Positions 16,150-25,385 of a stretch of 38,587 nt of DNA are shown here, piece by piece. Both the position numbers and the translations under genes were made by a program. Position 1 is the first letter of the stretch; the number at the start of each line of letters is the position of its first letter. The stretch is from the NCBI GenBank assembly GCA_964435565.1, contig CAYSZR010000013.1, forward strand, positions 1 to 38,587, written 5' to 3'. This DNA is from QAMH01 sp964435565. Lineage in GTDB: Bacteria > Actinomycetota > Coriobacteriia > Coriobacteriales > QAMH01. The notes under the pieces are model-generated. The model was not told the DNA's origin and ran no database searches. It was given only the letters and a program-made list of their open reading frames with translations.

Positions 16150-18900
16150 ATGGCAGAAGACAATAACAACTTCAACAGTGATTCCGAGCAGGAGTTTCTT
16201 CGCCGAGCTGACGAAGACGCCGAACTGGAAATAAATGATGATGAAATTGATGAAGACGACGACTTCGATGATCTTGATGAGGCTCCTCAGCATGTAGTCG
16301 TGAAAGATGATTTGGAATCCAAGATCAACGCCAATATAGGGACGCTCGACATTAACGTGGGGACTGTTTCTGAAACTGATTTTGCCCATGAAATGCGCAC
16401 ATCGTTTCTTGAATATGCAATGTCCGTCATCGTGGCCCGCGCACTTCCCGATGTACGTGATGGCCTTAAGCCAGTTCACCGCCGCATCCTTTATTCAATG
16501 ATAGAAAGCGGTATCACGCCGAATAAGCCACATGTAAAGTCAGCACGCCCGGTTGGCGATTGTATGGGTAAATATCATCCCCATGGTGATGCGGCTATTT
16601 ACGACACGCTTGTGCGCCTTGCACAGGATTTTTCCATGCGCGTTCCCTTGATTGACGGGCACGGAAACTTCGGTTCTATCGATGGAGACTCTGCGGCTGC
16701 CATGCGCTATACCGAAGCGCGTTTGAATAAACCAGCAATGGAGCTGCTTGCCGATCTTGATAAAGAGACTGTCGACTGGCAGCCAAATTATGATGAGTCG
16801 CTTCAAGAGCCCAAGGTGCTTCCCGCAAGGTTCCCCAATCTCTTGGTTAATGGTTCTGCAGGTATTGCTGTCGGTATGGCAACGAATATTCCACCGCATA
16901 ATCTTGGTGAAACTATCGACGCGACCATCGCCGTTATGGAAAATCCAGACATAAGTCTCGATGAGCTGATTCAAATTATCCCAGGACCCGATTTTCCAAC
17001 CGGCGCGACCGTTATGGGCCGTTCGGGTATTCGCGATGCGTACGAGACGGGCCGCGGGTCAATCACCATTCGCTGTAAGGCCCATGTCGAGAAAAGCGCC
17101 TCAGGCCGCAGCCGTATTGTGGTTACAGAAATCCCTTATCAGGTTAATAAGACAAGACTTATCGAAAAGATAGCGGATCTGGTGAAGCAGAAGGTCATCA
17201 CCGAGATATCTGGTCTTAATGATGAGTCCGACCGCAAGGGTATGCGTATCGTCATCGACCTCAAGCGCGGCGAGGAGCCGCAGGTTGTGCTTAACAAACT
17301 CTATAAGCACACACAATTGCAAACAGGTTTTGGCATCATTAACCTTGCTCTTGTCGGCGGCGTCCCCCATGTATTGGGGCTCAAGGACATTCTTTTCAAT
17401 TATATTGACCACCAGGTTGATGTGATTACAAGGCGCACACGCTATGATCTTCGTAAGGCAGAGGAACGTGCCCATATCCTCGATGGCCTGGTCATCGCGC
17501 TCGACAACATCGACGAGGTTATTCACATCATTCGCTCCTCGCAAGATGATACGGAAGCGCGCGCCCGACTGGTCGAACGTTTTTCACTTTCTGAGATTCA
17601 GGCCAATCATATTCTTGAGATGCGTTTGCGTCGCTTAACCGGACTCGAGCGAGAAAAGATCGAGACGGAACTCGCCGAGTTGCGTGAAAAGATTGCATAT
17701 TTCAAACGTGTGCTGGGCGACGAAGATCTTGTCAAGGAAATCATCCGCGATGAAATGCTCGAGGTAAAGAAACGGTATGCCGATAAGCGCCGTACAGAAA
17801 TTGCCGACGAAGCGCGCGATTTAGATATCGAGGACCTTATTGCCGACGAGGATATGGTTGTAACCATTACGCGTAGCGGCTATATCAAGCGTTTGCCCGT
17901 CGCGACCTATCGTCAGCAAAAACGCGGCGGCAAGGGTATGAGCGGTGTGAAGTTGAAAGAGAACGACTTCGTCGAACAACTTTTCATTGCCTCGACTCAC
18001 GATTACATGCTTTTCTTTACCAATAAAGGCAAGGTGTATCGTCAGAAAGTCCATCAGATTCCGCTAGGTAGCCGCCAGGCGAAAGGTACACCTGTTGTGA
18101 ACCTGCTTCCTCTTGAAGAGGGGGAGATGGTTGCGACCGTCATTAACACGCGTGATTTCCCGGCAGACGAATATCTTTTGTTCGCCACGGCATACGGCAT
18201 GATTAAGAAAACCGCCTTCGATGCCTATAAGAATGTTCGCTCTAACGGTTTAATCGCTATCAACTTACGTGATGACGACGAGCTTATCGCCGTGCGTCGT
18301 GTAAAGCCTGGCATGAAGGTCATGATGGTAAGCAGTGCTGGCAAGGCCATCAAGTTCGATGAAGCTGAAGCACGCCCCATGGGACGCGGTACATCCGGTG
18401 TTCACGGCATCAGAATTGATACTGCAGGCGGAGATCGCGTTTTAGGGATGGAAATCGCGCCCGACGGCAGCGACCTGTTTGTCATCACCGAACGTGGTTA
18501 TGGCAAACGAACCAAGGTGAGCGAATATGCCGAGCACCATCGCGGTGGTGGCGGTATGTTTACCATTAAGATGACCGAGAAAAAGGGCAAAATCGCCGCT
18601 ATGAAGATTATCGGCGAAAAACATGAACTGATGATCGTTTCTGAAGAGGGCGTCATGATTCGCGTGAAGGCAAGTGGAATTTCCGAGTTGTCGCGCGCGA
18701 CGCAAGGCGTCAAGGTCATGAATGTTGATGCGGAGGACCGTGTTGTGGCGGTTGCCCGTGTCGCAGGGGGAAAGAAAAAGAAGAAAGAGGTTATTGAGGG
18801 GCAAACAGAGCTTTTAACCGAAGAACTCTCAGGCCCGACCAAATCAGAAGCGGCTGTCGACATTGAAGATGACGATGACGAAATCGATACAACCGATTAA
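16150..18900 (+). CDS. gyrA: DNA gyrase subunit A
   Basis: DNA cleavage and wrapping subunit of gyrase. 916 residues. Residues 1-60 are an acidic extension rich in Asp/Glu that most GyrA proteins lack; the usual domain starts at about residue 80 (EMRTSFLEYAMSVIV). The catalytic tyrosine is Y187 in AAMRYTE (E. coli Y122). In the quinolone region KYHPHGDAAIYD, A148 occupies the place of E. coli S83, while D152 matches D87. The GyrA box is Q589-QKRGGKG, which identifies gyrase rather than topoisomerase IV. The C-terminal tail is again acidic. The start has a strong GGAGG site, and a terminator follows at 18928. Confidence 0.98.
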   Translation: MAEDNNNFNSDSEQEFLRRADEDAELEINDDEIDEDDDFDDLDEAPQHVVVKDDLESKINANIGTLDINVGTVSETDFAHEMRTSFLEYAMSVIVARALPDVRDGLKPVHRRILYSMIESGITPNKPHVKSARPVGDCMGKYHPHGDAAIYDTLVRLAQDFSMRVPLIDGHGNFGSIDGDSAAAMRYTEARLNKPAMELLADLDKETVDWQPNYDESLQEPKVLPARFPNLLVNGSAGIAVGMATNIPPHNLGETIDATIAVMENPDISLDELIQIIPGPDFPTGATVMGRSGIRDAYETGRGSITIRCKAHVEKSASGRSRIVVTEIPYQVNKTRLIEKIADLVKQKVITEISGLNDESDRKGMRIVIDLKRGEEPQVVLNKLYKHTQLQTGFGIINLALVGGVPHVLGLKDILFNYIDHQVDVITRRTRYDLRKAEERAHILDGLVIALDNIDEVIHIIRSSQDDTEARARLVERFSLSEIQANHILEMRLRRLTGLEREKIETELAELREKIAYFKRVLGDEDLVKEIIRDEMLEVKKRYADKRRTEIADEARDLDIEDLIADEDMVVTITRSGYIKRLPVATYRQQKRGGKGMSGVKLKENDFVEQLFIASTHDYMLFFTNKGKVYRQKVHQIPLGSRQAKGTPVVNLLPLEEGEMVATVINTRDFPADEYLLFATAYGMIKKTAFDAYKNVRSNGLIAINLRDDDELIAVRRVKPGMKVMMVSSAGKAIKFDEAEARPMGRGTSGVHGIRIDTAGGDRVLGMEIAPDGSDLFVITERGYGKRTKVSEYAEHHRGGGGMFTIKMTEKKGKIAAMKIIGEKHELMIVSEEGVMIRVKASGISELSRATQGVKVMNVDAEDRVVAVARVAGGKKKKKEVIEGQTELLTEELSGPTKSEAAVDIEDDDDEIDTTD

Positions 18901-18927
18901 TTGATAGTTGTCAAAGAGGTAAAACAA

Positions 18928-18966
18928 AGGGGGCGGGCGTTATGTACGAACCGCCCCCTCTGTTTT
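18928..18966 (+). terminator. Terminator after gyrA
   Basis: Stem AGGGGGCGG/CCGCCCCCT (18928-18936/18951-18959) with a 14-base loop, followed by CTGTTTTAT. It closes the gyrBA transcript 28 bases after the stop codon. Confidence 0.85.
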
Positions 18967-19081
18967 ATCAGACCCCGCAAGCATGCGCAGGGAAGGATAA
19001 ATTGCCCGCATACGGCATGAATTCGAAAATAACACTTCCCAAAGCAAGCACTTTATGGCAATATACCGTTCTGCGTGTTTT

Positions 19082-19158
19082 GGGCCTTTAGCTCAGTTGG
19101 CTAGAGCGCACGACTGATAATCGTGAGGTCACAAGTTCGAATCTTGTAAGGCCCACCA
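19082..19158 (+). tRNA. tRNA-Ile (anticodon GAT)
   Basis: Acceptor stem GGGCCTT with AAGGCCC, discriminator A, encoded CCA at 19156-19158. The anticodon loop CTGATAA is closed by CACGA/TCGTG, giving GAT. The T-arm ACAAG-TTCGAAT-CTTGT is present. Length is 77 nt. The gyrA-tRNA-Ile-tRNA-Ala order is conserved in actinobacteria. Confidence 0.97.
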
Positions 19159-19166
19159 TTCCTTGC

Positions 19167-19211
19167 AATAAACGCCCCGGCGTGGGCCGAGTCGCCGCCG
19201 GGGCGTTTATT
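19167..19211 (+). terminator. Terminator between the two tRNA genes
   Basis: Inverted repeat 19167-19182 with 19196-19211: a 16-bp stem including ACGCCCCGGCG and a 13-base loop; the tail within the stem is TTTATT. It would separate the transcripts of tRNA-Ile and tRNA-Ala, or act as a processing signal. Confidence 0.75.
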
Positions 19212-19235
19212 AAAAAGGAAAACACGATTTTGCAT

Positions 19236-19311
19236 GGGGGTATAGCTCAGCTGGGAGAGCGCGGGCTTTGCAAGCCTGAGGTCAGGGGTTCGAGCCCCCT
19301 TACCTCCACCA
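19236..19311 (+). tRNA. tRNA-Ala (anticodon TGC)
   Basis: Acceptor stem GGGGGTA with TACCTCC, including the G3-U70 wobble pair that identifies alanine tRNAs. Anticodon loop TTTGCAA gives TGC. Encoded CCA at 19309-19311. Length is 76 nt. Confidence 0.97.
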
Positions 19312-19320
19312 TGAAACTGT

Positions 19321-19353
19321 AGGCCAGGGGCAATTTACCCCTGGCCTTTTTGT
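19321..19353 (+). terminator. Terminator after tRNA-Ala
   Basis: Perfect 10-bp stem AGGCCAGGGG/CCCCTGGCCT with loop CAATTTA and a TTTTGTTT tail, 9 bases beyond the tRNA-Ala CCA. Confidence 0.92.
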
Positions 19354-19552
19354 TTATATGGTTCTCTTCTCAAAAAAGATGAGCAACTCACGGCCGCTGA
19401 TCGCGTCGAGCTCCTTCGGGGATTTGGTAATCGCCCAGCCGCGTCGGCTCCATGCAATCATACAGCGCTGGTACTATAATTATATGATTCATATGGCAGG
19501 CTATCTAACTCGTTTCATGGTATGTAAAAGCCGACGAGGGGGAGGGCAAGAG

Positions 19553-22500
19553 ATGGCCAATCGGGAAATCAGCGCAGGACCGGTGCACGGGCTGTTTTCT
19601 AAGCATGCCGAGACTATGCTGGAAAAAATGATACAGAAGTCCGATGTGCTGTCTTTTGTGTATTACCCCAAAACGCGCAGCTATGAGATTTTGAATTTGC
19701 CCAAGGGTTTTAATGTCGTGCCCATGGCGGCAGGCGATTGCCCGGAGTCGATCTTCGACCATGTCGACATGAGTGTCGAACACAAACGCCTGTTTCGTGA
19801 TTCAGTAAAGGATATCGAGGCGGGGAAAGAAGAAGTTGGTTTTACCGTGCAGGTTAATCCGGGCGGTGCCGGTATCTGGATCAGACACCATTGGGTCAAT
19901 TTTTTTGACGAGGATGGAAACCCGGAGTATGTACTTGCCTTTGGTATCGATGTAACCGATAAGATGAAGAAGGAAAGATCGTTTGCCGACCAGATGCTCA
20001 TGCGCGAAGCGGCGCAAAGCTCGATTATGATCGCATCGTGTTTTAACGTTACCAAAGACACGGTCGTAAAACAAAATGGCGATAATCCTCCAGTAAAACT
20101 CCCCGACAAGCCGCCCTGCAGTGAAGAGATGCGCCTGGCGATTCTTGCCGATGAACCGGAAGTGGCAAATCAAAGCCCTGAAACCCAATACTATTTTTTT
20201 GCTGCCACAGCGCAACTGCCAGACCCTGTCGAGCGCAAGAAGTTCGCCCATATGTGTTCGCACGTCGGCATGCTTGAAGCATTCCGCGAGGGCAAGACCG
20301 AACAGGTTATGAACTATTCACGTATGGTCGACGGCGTCCTTTCTTATGTGTCGACGCGTCTATTGCTGCTTGCAGACCCCGAGACGCAGGATGTCTATGC
20401 TTTCTTCTATACCGTTGACATGAGCGAAAAAAAGCAAGACGAGTTGGTTATAGACGCCGTGATGCGCCAAAGCTGCGATTTCGTGGCGTTGATCGACCCG
20501 GATACCGATACCGCAACATTTCGCTACATGTCTGACAAAATACGCATCATCGTTCCATACTGGGCCGACGGTGCGACTATATGCTATTCGAAGATGATGG
20601 ATCGGGCCGTAGAGGCACTTATAGCACCAGAGCGGCAAGAAGAGATTAGCAAGATGATATCCACCAAAAATATCATTGAACATTTACAGGTCGAATCACC
20701 CTACTATTGTAGCTACGACTTCTCGGAAAAGGGAAAAGCAGCCCACAAGCAAGTGCAATACCGTTGGCTCCATGATTTTCGCAACAGTATCTTGGTCGTT
20801 CAACAAGATGTGACAGCGGTGTGGAAGACCGAACAAGAACGGTCGCGTAAAGAACGCGAAAACGAGTCAATTTTGAATCAGCTCGCCTTAGAGGCGAACG
20901 ATTTCGTTGCAATTATCGATGTTGTCACCGAACATATGTCGCTTCGCACGGGAACTTGGTACGCTAATGGGGTGAAAACACCTCCTGAACAGCGCGAAAC
21001 AACTGTTTCAGAATTATTCAAGATGATGGCCTCGCAGTTCTTGCCTGATGTGGAAAGACATCAGGATTTATGGGACCAGGTTAAAATCGAGCATGTCGTC
21101 GATGTGCTCGATGATGAGCCTGAATACGTTATGGTTTTTGATTTCGTCGGAGCCGACGGTAAACCAAAACGCAAACAACATCGCTACACTTGGCTCGATC
21201 GCGAGGCCGGTAAAATCCTCTACGTTCGCACCGATATAACCAAGGGTTTTGAAGAAGAGCAAGAGAGAAATCGTCGATTGTCAGATGCTCTTGGGGCGGC
21301 CGAACAGGCTAACCTTGCGAAGACAAAGTTTCTCTCACGCATGAGTCACGATATCCGTACTCCCATGAACGCAATTATCGGGTTTGCAACGCTGCTGCTT
21401 AAGGATGCTGACAATCCAGAGAGGGTTGCAGACGAGGCAAGAAAAGTACTTGCATCAAGCAATCATCTTTTGGGGCTTATCAATGACGTGCTCGACATGT
21501 CAAGAATCGAATCCGGTGCTGTTCAGATCAATACGCGAGAATTTAGGCTTGCCGATACAATTGCCATAGTGGACGAGATTATTCGTCCGCAGATGGAGGC
21601 AAAGGGGCAAACGTTTGAAATCTATGTTTCCGGCCTTGCCCATGATCTTTTCATGGCCGACGACAGTCGCTTGCGGCAGGTGCTAATCAACATTTTAGGC
21701 AATGCAACAAAATACACCCAAGCCGGCGGATGCATTACGATGAAAATCAAAGGGCTGCCTGCTTCGTCAAGCGTCTACGAAAATGTCGCCTTTGAAATCG
21801 CAGACAACGGACGCGGTATGTCGAAGGAATTTCAAAAGGTTATTTTTACGCCGTTTAGCCGCGAGACGTTGCCAGGGCATGAGGAATCACAGGGAACAGG
21901 TCTTGGCCTGGCCATCACCAGGAATATCGTCAATATTATGGGCGGAACCATGGCCGTGAGGAGCGAGCTGAACAAAGGAAGCACCTTTACGGTTGTTCTA
22001 CCCTTGCGAATTCAGGAAAAGGAATCAGAATCTGATTTTTGGAAGAGACACAGTGCAATACGTATGTTGGCTGTTGACGATGACGAACTTGTGCGACGAA
22101 ATATAGCTGAGGCGATGAGTGGCACGGGGGTACATCTTGACACGGCGCAGGGTGGGGAAGAGGCACTCGTAATGCTCGTGTCGGCGCACGAGGCCGAACG
22201 CGATTACAACATCGTTTTGCTCGATTGGAAAATGCCGGGCATGGATGGCATTGAGACCGCAAGGTGTATTCGGCTCGAGCTGCCGGCAGATATCCATATC
22301 ATTATCCTAACCGCTTATGATTATGGTGTTATTGAAGATGAAGCCAGGGCGGCCGGTGTGGACGGCTTTCTGCAGAAGCCATTTTTTGCGAGCGGCTTAC
22401 AGAGACTGCTCGATGATCTTGAAGTCGACGATGAAGATATGCGGCTGACGGATACAGGAAGAACAATGACCGACAAGGGCGATGTGACCGAGAACTCGCT

Positions 22501-22924
22501 TGACGGGCTCAATATCCTTGCCGCTGAAGACAATGCGCTCAACGCCGAAGTTCTCACGGAAATTTTGAAGGCCAACGGAGCATGCACGACGATAGCGGCA
22601 GATGGCGGAAAGTTGCTCGAACAGTTTTTGAACAGCGAAGCGGGTACCTATGACCTGATTCTCATGGACGTGCAGATGCCCGTTATGAACGGTTATGAGA
22701 CAATTGAAGCTGTTAGAAAGCTTGGCAACGACGCGAGCGTTGCGTCAGAGAAACGCAAAGAGGCAGCAGGTATTCCCATCGTTGCGATGACCGCTGATGC
22801 ATTTAATGAAGATGTGCAAAAGGCATTGCTTTCCGGCATGAATGCCCATATCGCGAAGCCGCTCGATATAGACGTGTTCAAGGCTACGCTTGCTCGGGTG
22901 ATCGCCGCGAAGAAAGATCTGTAG
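19553..22924 (+). CDS. Cytosolic hybrid sensor histidine kinase with two receiver domains
   Basis: 1123 residues from the ATG at 19553, chosen for the GGAGGG site 6 bases upstream; the frame is open further up, and a TATAAT at 19475-19480 may be its -10. No membrane segment is visible. Four sensor modules of roughly 120-150 residues each end in a PAS-like exit motif: GIDVTDK (131), TVDMSEK (287), QQDVTAV (417) and RTDITKG (559). Then come HisKA with H599 (SHDIRTP), the ATPase (N717; D751-x-G-x-G; G781-x-G-x-G), receiver 1 (D843, D891, K942) and receiver 2 (E992, D993, D1039, K1102). No Hpt domain or separate response regulator lies beside it, so the output partner is elsewhere. The signal is unknown. 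Confidence 0.93.
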   Translation: MANREISAGPVHGLFSKHAETMLEKMIQKSDVLSFVYYPKTRSYEILNLPKGFNVVPMAAGDCPESIFDHVDMSVEHKRLFRDSVKDIEAGKEEVGFTVQVNPGGAGIWIRHHWVNFFDEDGNPEYVLAFGIDVTDKMKKERSFADQMLMREAAQSSIMIASCFNVTKDTVVKQNGDNPPVKLPDKPPCSEEMRLAILADEPEVANQSPETQYYFFAATAQLPDPVERKKFAHMCSHVGMLEAFREGKTEQVMNYSRMVDGVLSYVSTRLLLLADPETQDVYAFFYTVDMSEKKQDELVIDAVMRQSCDFVALIDPDTDTATFRYMSDKIRIIVPYWADGATICYSKMMDRAVEALIAPERQEEISKMISTKNIIEHLQVESPYYCSYDFSEKGKAAHKQVQYRWLHDFRNSILVVQQDVTAVWKTEQERSRKERENESILNQLALEANDFVAIIDVVTEHMSLRTGTWYANGVKTPPEQRETTVSELFKMMASQFLPDVERHQDLWDQVKIEHVVDVLDDEPEYVMVFDFVGADGKPKRKQHRYTWLDREAGKILYVRTDITKGFEEEQERNRRLSDALGAAEQANLAKTKFLSRMSHDIRTPMNAIIGFATLLLKDADNPERVADEARKVLASSNHLLGLINDVLDMSRIESGAVQINTREFRLADTIAIVDEIIRPQMEAKGQTFEIYVSGLAHDLFMADDSRLRQVLINILGNATKYTQAGGCITMKIKGLPASSSVYENVAFEIADNGRGMSKEFQKVIFTPFSRETLPGHEESQGTGLGLAITRNIVNIMGGTMAVRSELNKGSTFTVVLPLRIQEKESESDFWKRHSAIRMLAVDDDELVRRNIAEAMSGTGVHLDTAQGGEEALVMLVSAHEAERDYNIVLLDWKMPGMDGIETARCIRLELPADIHIIILTAYDYGVIEDEARAAGVDGFLQKPFFASGLQRLLDDLEVDDEDMRLTDTGRTMTDKGDVTENSLDGLNILAAEDNALNAEVLTEILKANGACTTIAADGGKLLEQFLNSEAGTYDLILMDVQMPVMNGYETIEAVRKLGNDASVASEKRKEAAGIPIVAMTADAFNEDVQKALLSGMNAHIAKPLDIDVFKATLARVIAAKKDL

Positions 22925-22990
22925 ACCATTATAAAGCGCCGGCGTCGTATAGCTGAACATTGAGAGTGGTCGCTATCTTGGCAGCCATGG

Positions 22991-23671
22991 CTATTCCCAT
23001 GTCTGCGTTGCCCCAAGCAAAACGAAATGGCTGCGATGGGTCTCGATGATCCCCGCATCTCTCATCTTTGAAAGCTCGTTTGACAGCGCGCTGCGGTCTA
23101 CCCCGAGATATTCAGCAAGTTGCTGGCGGTTAAAGGGGATATCAAACGAGCTTGAGCCTGCGAGCTCTGCTTGAGTGGATAGATAGGCGAGAACGCGAGC
23201 TCGAATTGTTTTGGGAGCGGTATGAAAGATACGGTTTGTGAGACTCAGATTTTTTCGCGCGGTAATCGCCAAGAGGTTCGATGTCGTGCGCTGATGATGA
23301 GCGCAAGCATGCGAACACGTTGTAAGAATACGGCTTACGTTGAGAAAAAGGATCTCGCAGTCGGCCGCGGCGATGACATCAACCATAAGCGGAGATTTGA
23401 CAGCCGCGTATGTTTCCGCAAATACGGCACCCTCGGCGATTTGACCGACTATGCTGATATTTCCCCAGACATCGGTGTTTTCGATGCGGACGCTTCCGGA
23501 CACAACAAGCCCAAGAGAGCTGATTGTATCGCCTGTATGGTAGATGACCTCGTCTTTGTCATATGCCCTGTAACGGGCGTCTAGACAACTTAGCATCGCT
23601 GCGATTTCATCTTTGTTTGCGCCGGTGAACAGGCTTGTCTGAGCGAGAAAATCAACATCGGCGTTTTCCAT
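22991..23671 (-). CDS. Crp/Fnr family transcription regulator
   Basis: About 226 residues from the ATG at 23671; an upstream ATG at 23719 would add 16 residues, but a palindromic operator lies within those codons, favouring the shorter form. Neither start has a strong ribosome site. Residues 1-115 form a cyclic-nucleotide-like beta barrel (HTGDTISSLGLVVSGSVRIE). The C-terminal third holds the winged helix (NRQQLAEYLGVDRSALSNELSKMRD, shown in two runs by NRQQLAEYLGV and DRSALSNELSKM). Cysteines in CSHACAHH lie mid-protein, but no Fnr-type N-terminal iron-sulphur cysteines are seen. It is divergent from hcp, and such regulators (HcpR type) often control hcp in response to nitric oxide. That link is inferred. 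Confidence 0.88.
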   Translation of the reverse strand: MENADVDFLAQTSLFTGANKDEIAAMLSCLDARYRAYDKDEVIYHTGDTISSLGLVVSGSVRIENTDVWGNISIVGQIAEGAVFAETYAAVKSPLMVDVIAAADCEILFLNVSRILTTCSHACAHHQRTTSNLLAITARKNLSLTNRIFHTAPKTIRARVLAYLSTQAELAGSSSFDIPFNRQQLAEYLGVDRSALSNELSKMRDAGIIETHRSHFVLLGATQTWE

Positions 23672-23697
23672 GATACCGTTCACCGCTCTTTCGACAA

Positions 23698-23715
23698 ATG
23701 TTGTAAGTACAACAT
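23698..23715. promoter_or_regulatory. Palindromic operator between the regulator and hcp
   Basis: ATGTTGTA-AG-TACAACAT, a perfect 8+2+8 palindrome. Its centre (23706.5) lies 41.5 bases before a start at 23748, which is where a -10 like TAGGAT at 23736-23741 would place it. This is the usual position of class II Crp/Fnr activators. It is also just upstream of the short form of the regulator, so it may serve autoregulation. Confidence 0.6.
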
Positions 23716-23788
23716 ACATCCTACCAACATCTCCCTAGGATGCCAAATCGAGAGCACCACCCGTTGTTTACATACCGGAAGGGGTTTC

Positions 23789-25363
23789 ATGGATACGAAG
23801 ATGTATTGCTATCAATGTGAGCAGACAGCAGGTTGTACGGCCTGTGTTACCGCAGGTGCATGTGGAAAGAGCGCCGAGGTAGCATTTGACCAAGACGGCC
23901 TTACCGGCGCGTCTATCGGACTTGCGCAAACTCTTGAAGGGCATCCTGTTCCAGATCAGACTGCCGAGCTTGTCGTTGAAGCGTTATTTACCTGCATCAC
24001 CAATGTGAATTTCAATGAAAAGACTGTTAAGGCCCTGACTGCCAGAGTACATGCCGAAACGGAACGTCTGTCAAAAGAATATGGCTGCAAGTCAGTCAAT
24101 GACTATGTCTTAGAAAAGCTTTGGGATGAAAACGAGGATATCCGCTCGCTTAAGTCGCTGGTGCTATTTGGTATTCGCGGTGTGGCGGCGTACGCCTACC
24201 ATGCCCGTATCCTTGGGAAAGTCGACCCCGATGTTGATGCGTTCTTCTTCGAGGCGCTGCGTGGAATTGCGACGCTTGAAACCGTTGATGACCTTCTTGC
24301 TCTGACGCTTAAGGTCGGCGAGATTAATCTTGCCTGCATGGGCCTGCTTGATGCCGCCAACACCGGCACGTACGGCACGCCACAGCCTGCAGAGGTGACC
24401 ATGGGTGTCGAAAAGGGACCATTTATCATCGTCACTGGACACGACCTGAAAGATCTGGAATTGCTTTTGAAGCAAACCGAGGGCAAGGGCGTCAACATCT
24501 ATACGCATGGCGAGATGCTTCCTGCACATGGGTATCCCGCGCTGAGAAAATATGCGCATCTCAAGGGAAATTTTGGCACCGCATGGCAAAATCAGAGGAA
24601 AGAATTCGACGATGTGCCCGCGCCGATTCTCTTTACCACCAATTGCCTCATGCCTCCCAAGGAAACCTATGCAGACCGTGTCTTCACGACAAATGTTGTG
24701 TCTTTTCCCGAGCTCGCACATATTGGCGAAGACAAGGATTTTACCCCTGTGATCGAAAAGGCCATTGAGCTGGGTGGTTATTCCGAAAACCGGCAGTTTA
24801 GCGGCATTAACGGCGGCAACCATGTGACTACGGGATTTGGCAGCGGCGCAGTGCTCGCAAATGCGGGCGCTATCGTCGAGGCAGTGAAGTCAGGCGCCAT
24901 TAAGCATTTCTTCTTGGTCGGGGGCTGCGACGGAGCCCGTCCAGGACGTAGCTATTACACTGATTTCGTGAAGCAAGCACCTCAAGACAGTGTTATTCTA
25001 ACGCTGGCCTGCGGTAAATATCGCTTTAATGATCTTGATTTGGGCACAGTTGCAGGATTGCCACGACTGCTGGATATCGGCCAGTGCAACGATGCCTACG
25101 GAGCCGTTCAAGTTGCCCTAGCGCTCGCGCAGGCATTTGAATGCGGCGTGAACGATTTGCCGCTTTCCTTTGTGCTCTCTTGGTACGAGCAGAAGGCTGT
25201 GTGCATCTTGCTCTCCTTGCTCCATCTGGGGATTCAAAATATCAAGCTCGGTCCGACGCTCCCGGCGTTCATCAGCCCCAACGTCCTCAACGTGCTTGTT
25301 GAGAATTATCATATTGCACCTACAACTAATGTTGCCGATGACCTGGCAGAACTTTTAGGTTAA
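23789..25363 (+). CDS. hcp: Hydroxylamine reductase / hybrid cluster protein
   Basis: Iron-sulphur enzyme, cytoplasmic, linked to defence against nitric oxide and hydroxylamine in anaerobes; NO reduction or protein S-nitrosylation has been shown for E. coli Hcp. 524 residues. The N-terminal cluster motif is C7-x2-C10-x8-C19-x5-C25, the anaerobe form. Hybrid-cluster ligands are recognisable in GHDLKDLE, THGEMLPAHGYP, FTTNCLMPP, VGGCDGARPGRSYY, TLACGKYRF, DIGQCNDAYGA and SWYEQKAV. The ribosome site is GAAGGGG, 3-4 bases before the ATG. It is divergent from a Crp/Fnr regulator with an operator between, and is followed by a perfect palindrome that probably ends its transcript. Confidence 0.97.
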   Translation: MDTKMYCYQCEQTAGCTACVTAGACGKSAEVAFDQDGLTGASIGLAQTLEGHPVPDQTAELVVEALFTCITNVNFNEKTVKALTARVHAETERLSKEYGCKSVNDYVLEKLWDENEDIRSLKSLVLFGIRGVAAYAYHARILGKVDPDVDAFFFEALRGIATLETVDDLLALTLKVGEINLACMGLLDAANTGTYGTPQPAEVTMGVEKGPFIIVTGHDLKDLELLLKQTEGKGVNIYTHGEMLPAHGYPALRKYAHLKGNFGTAWQNQRKEFDDVPAPILFTTNCLMPPKETYADRVFTTNVVSFPELAHIGEDKDFTPVIEKAIELGGYSENRQFSGINGGNHVTTGFGSGAVLANAGAIVEAVKSGAIKHFFLVGGCDGARPGRSYYTDFVKQAPQDSVILTLACGKYRFNDLDLGTVAGLPRLLDIGQCNDAYGAVQVALALAQAFECGVNDLPLSFVLSWYEQKAVCILLSLLHLGIQNIKLGPTLPAFISPNVLNVLVENYHIAPTTNVADDLAELLG

Positions 25364-25385
25364 TCAACTTTTGATTTTCTGCTCG

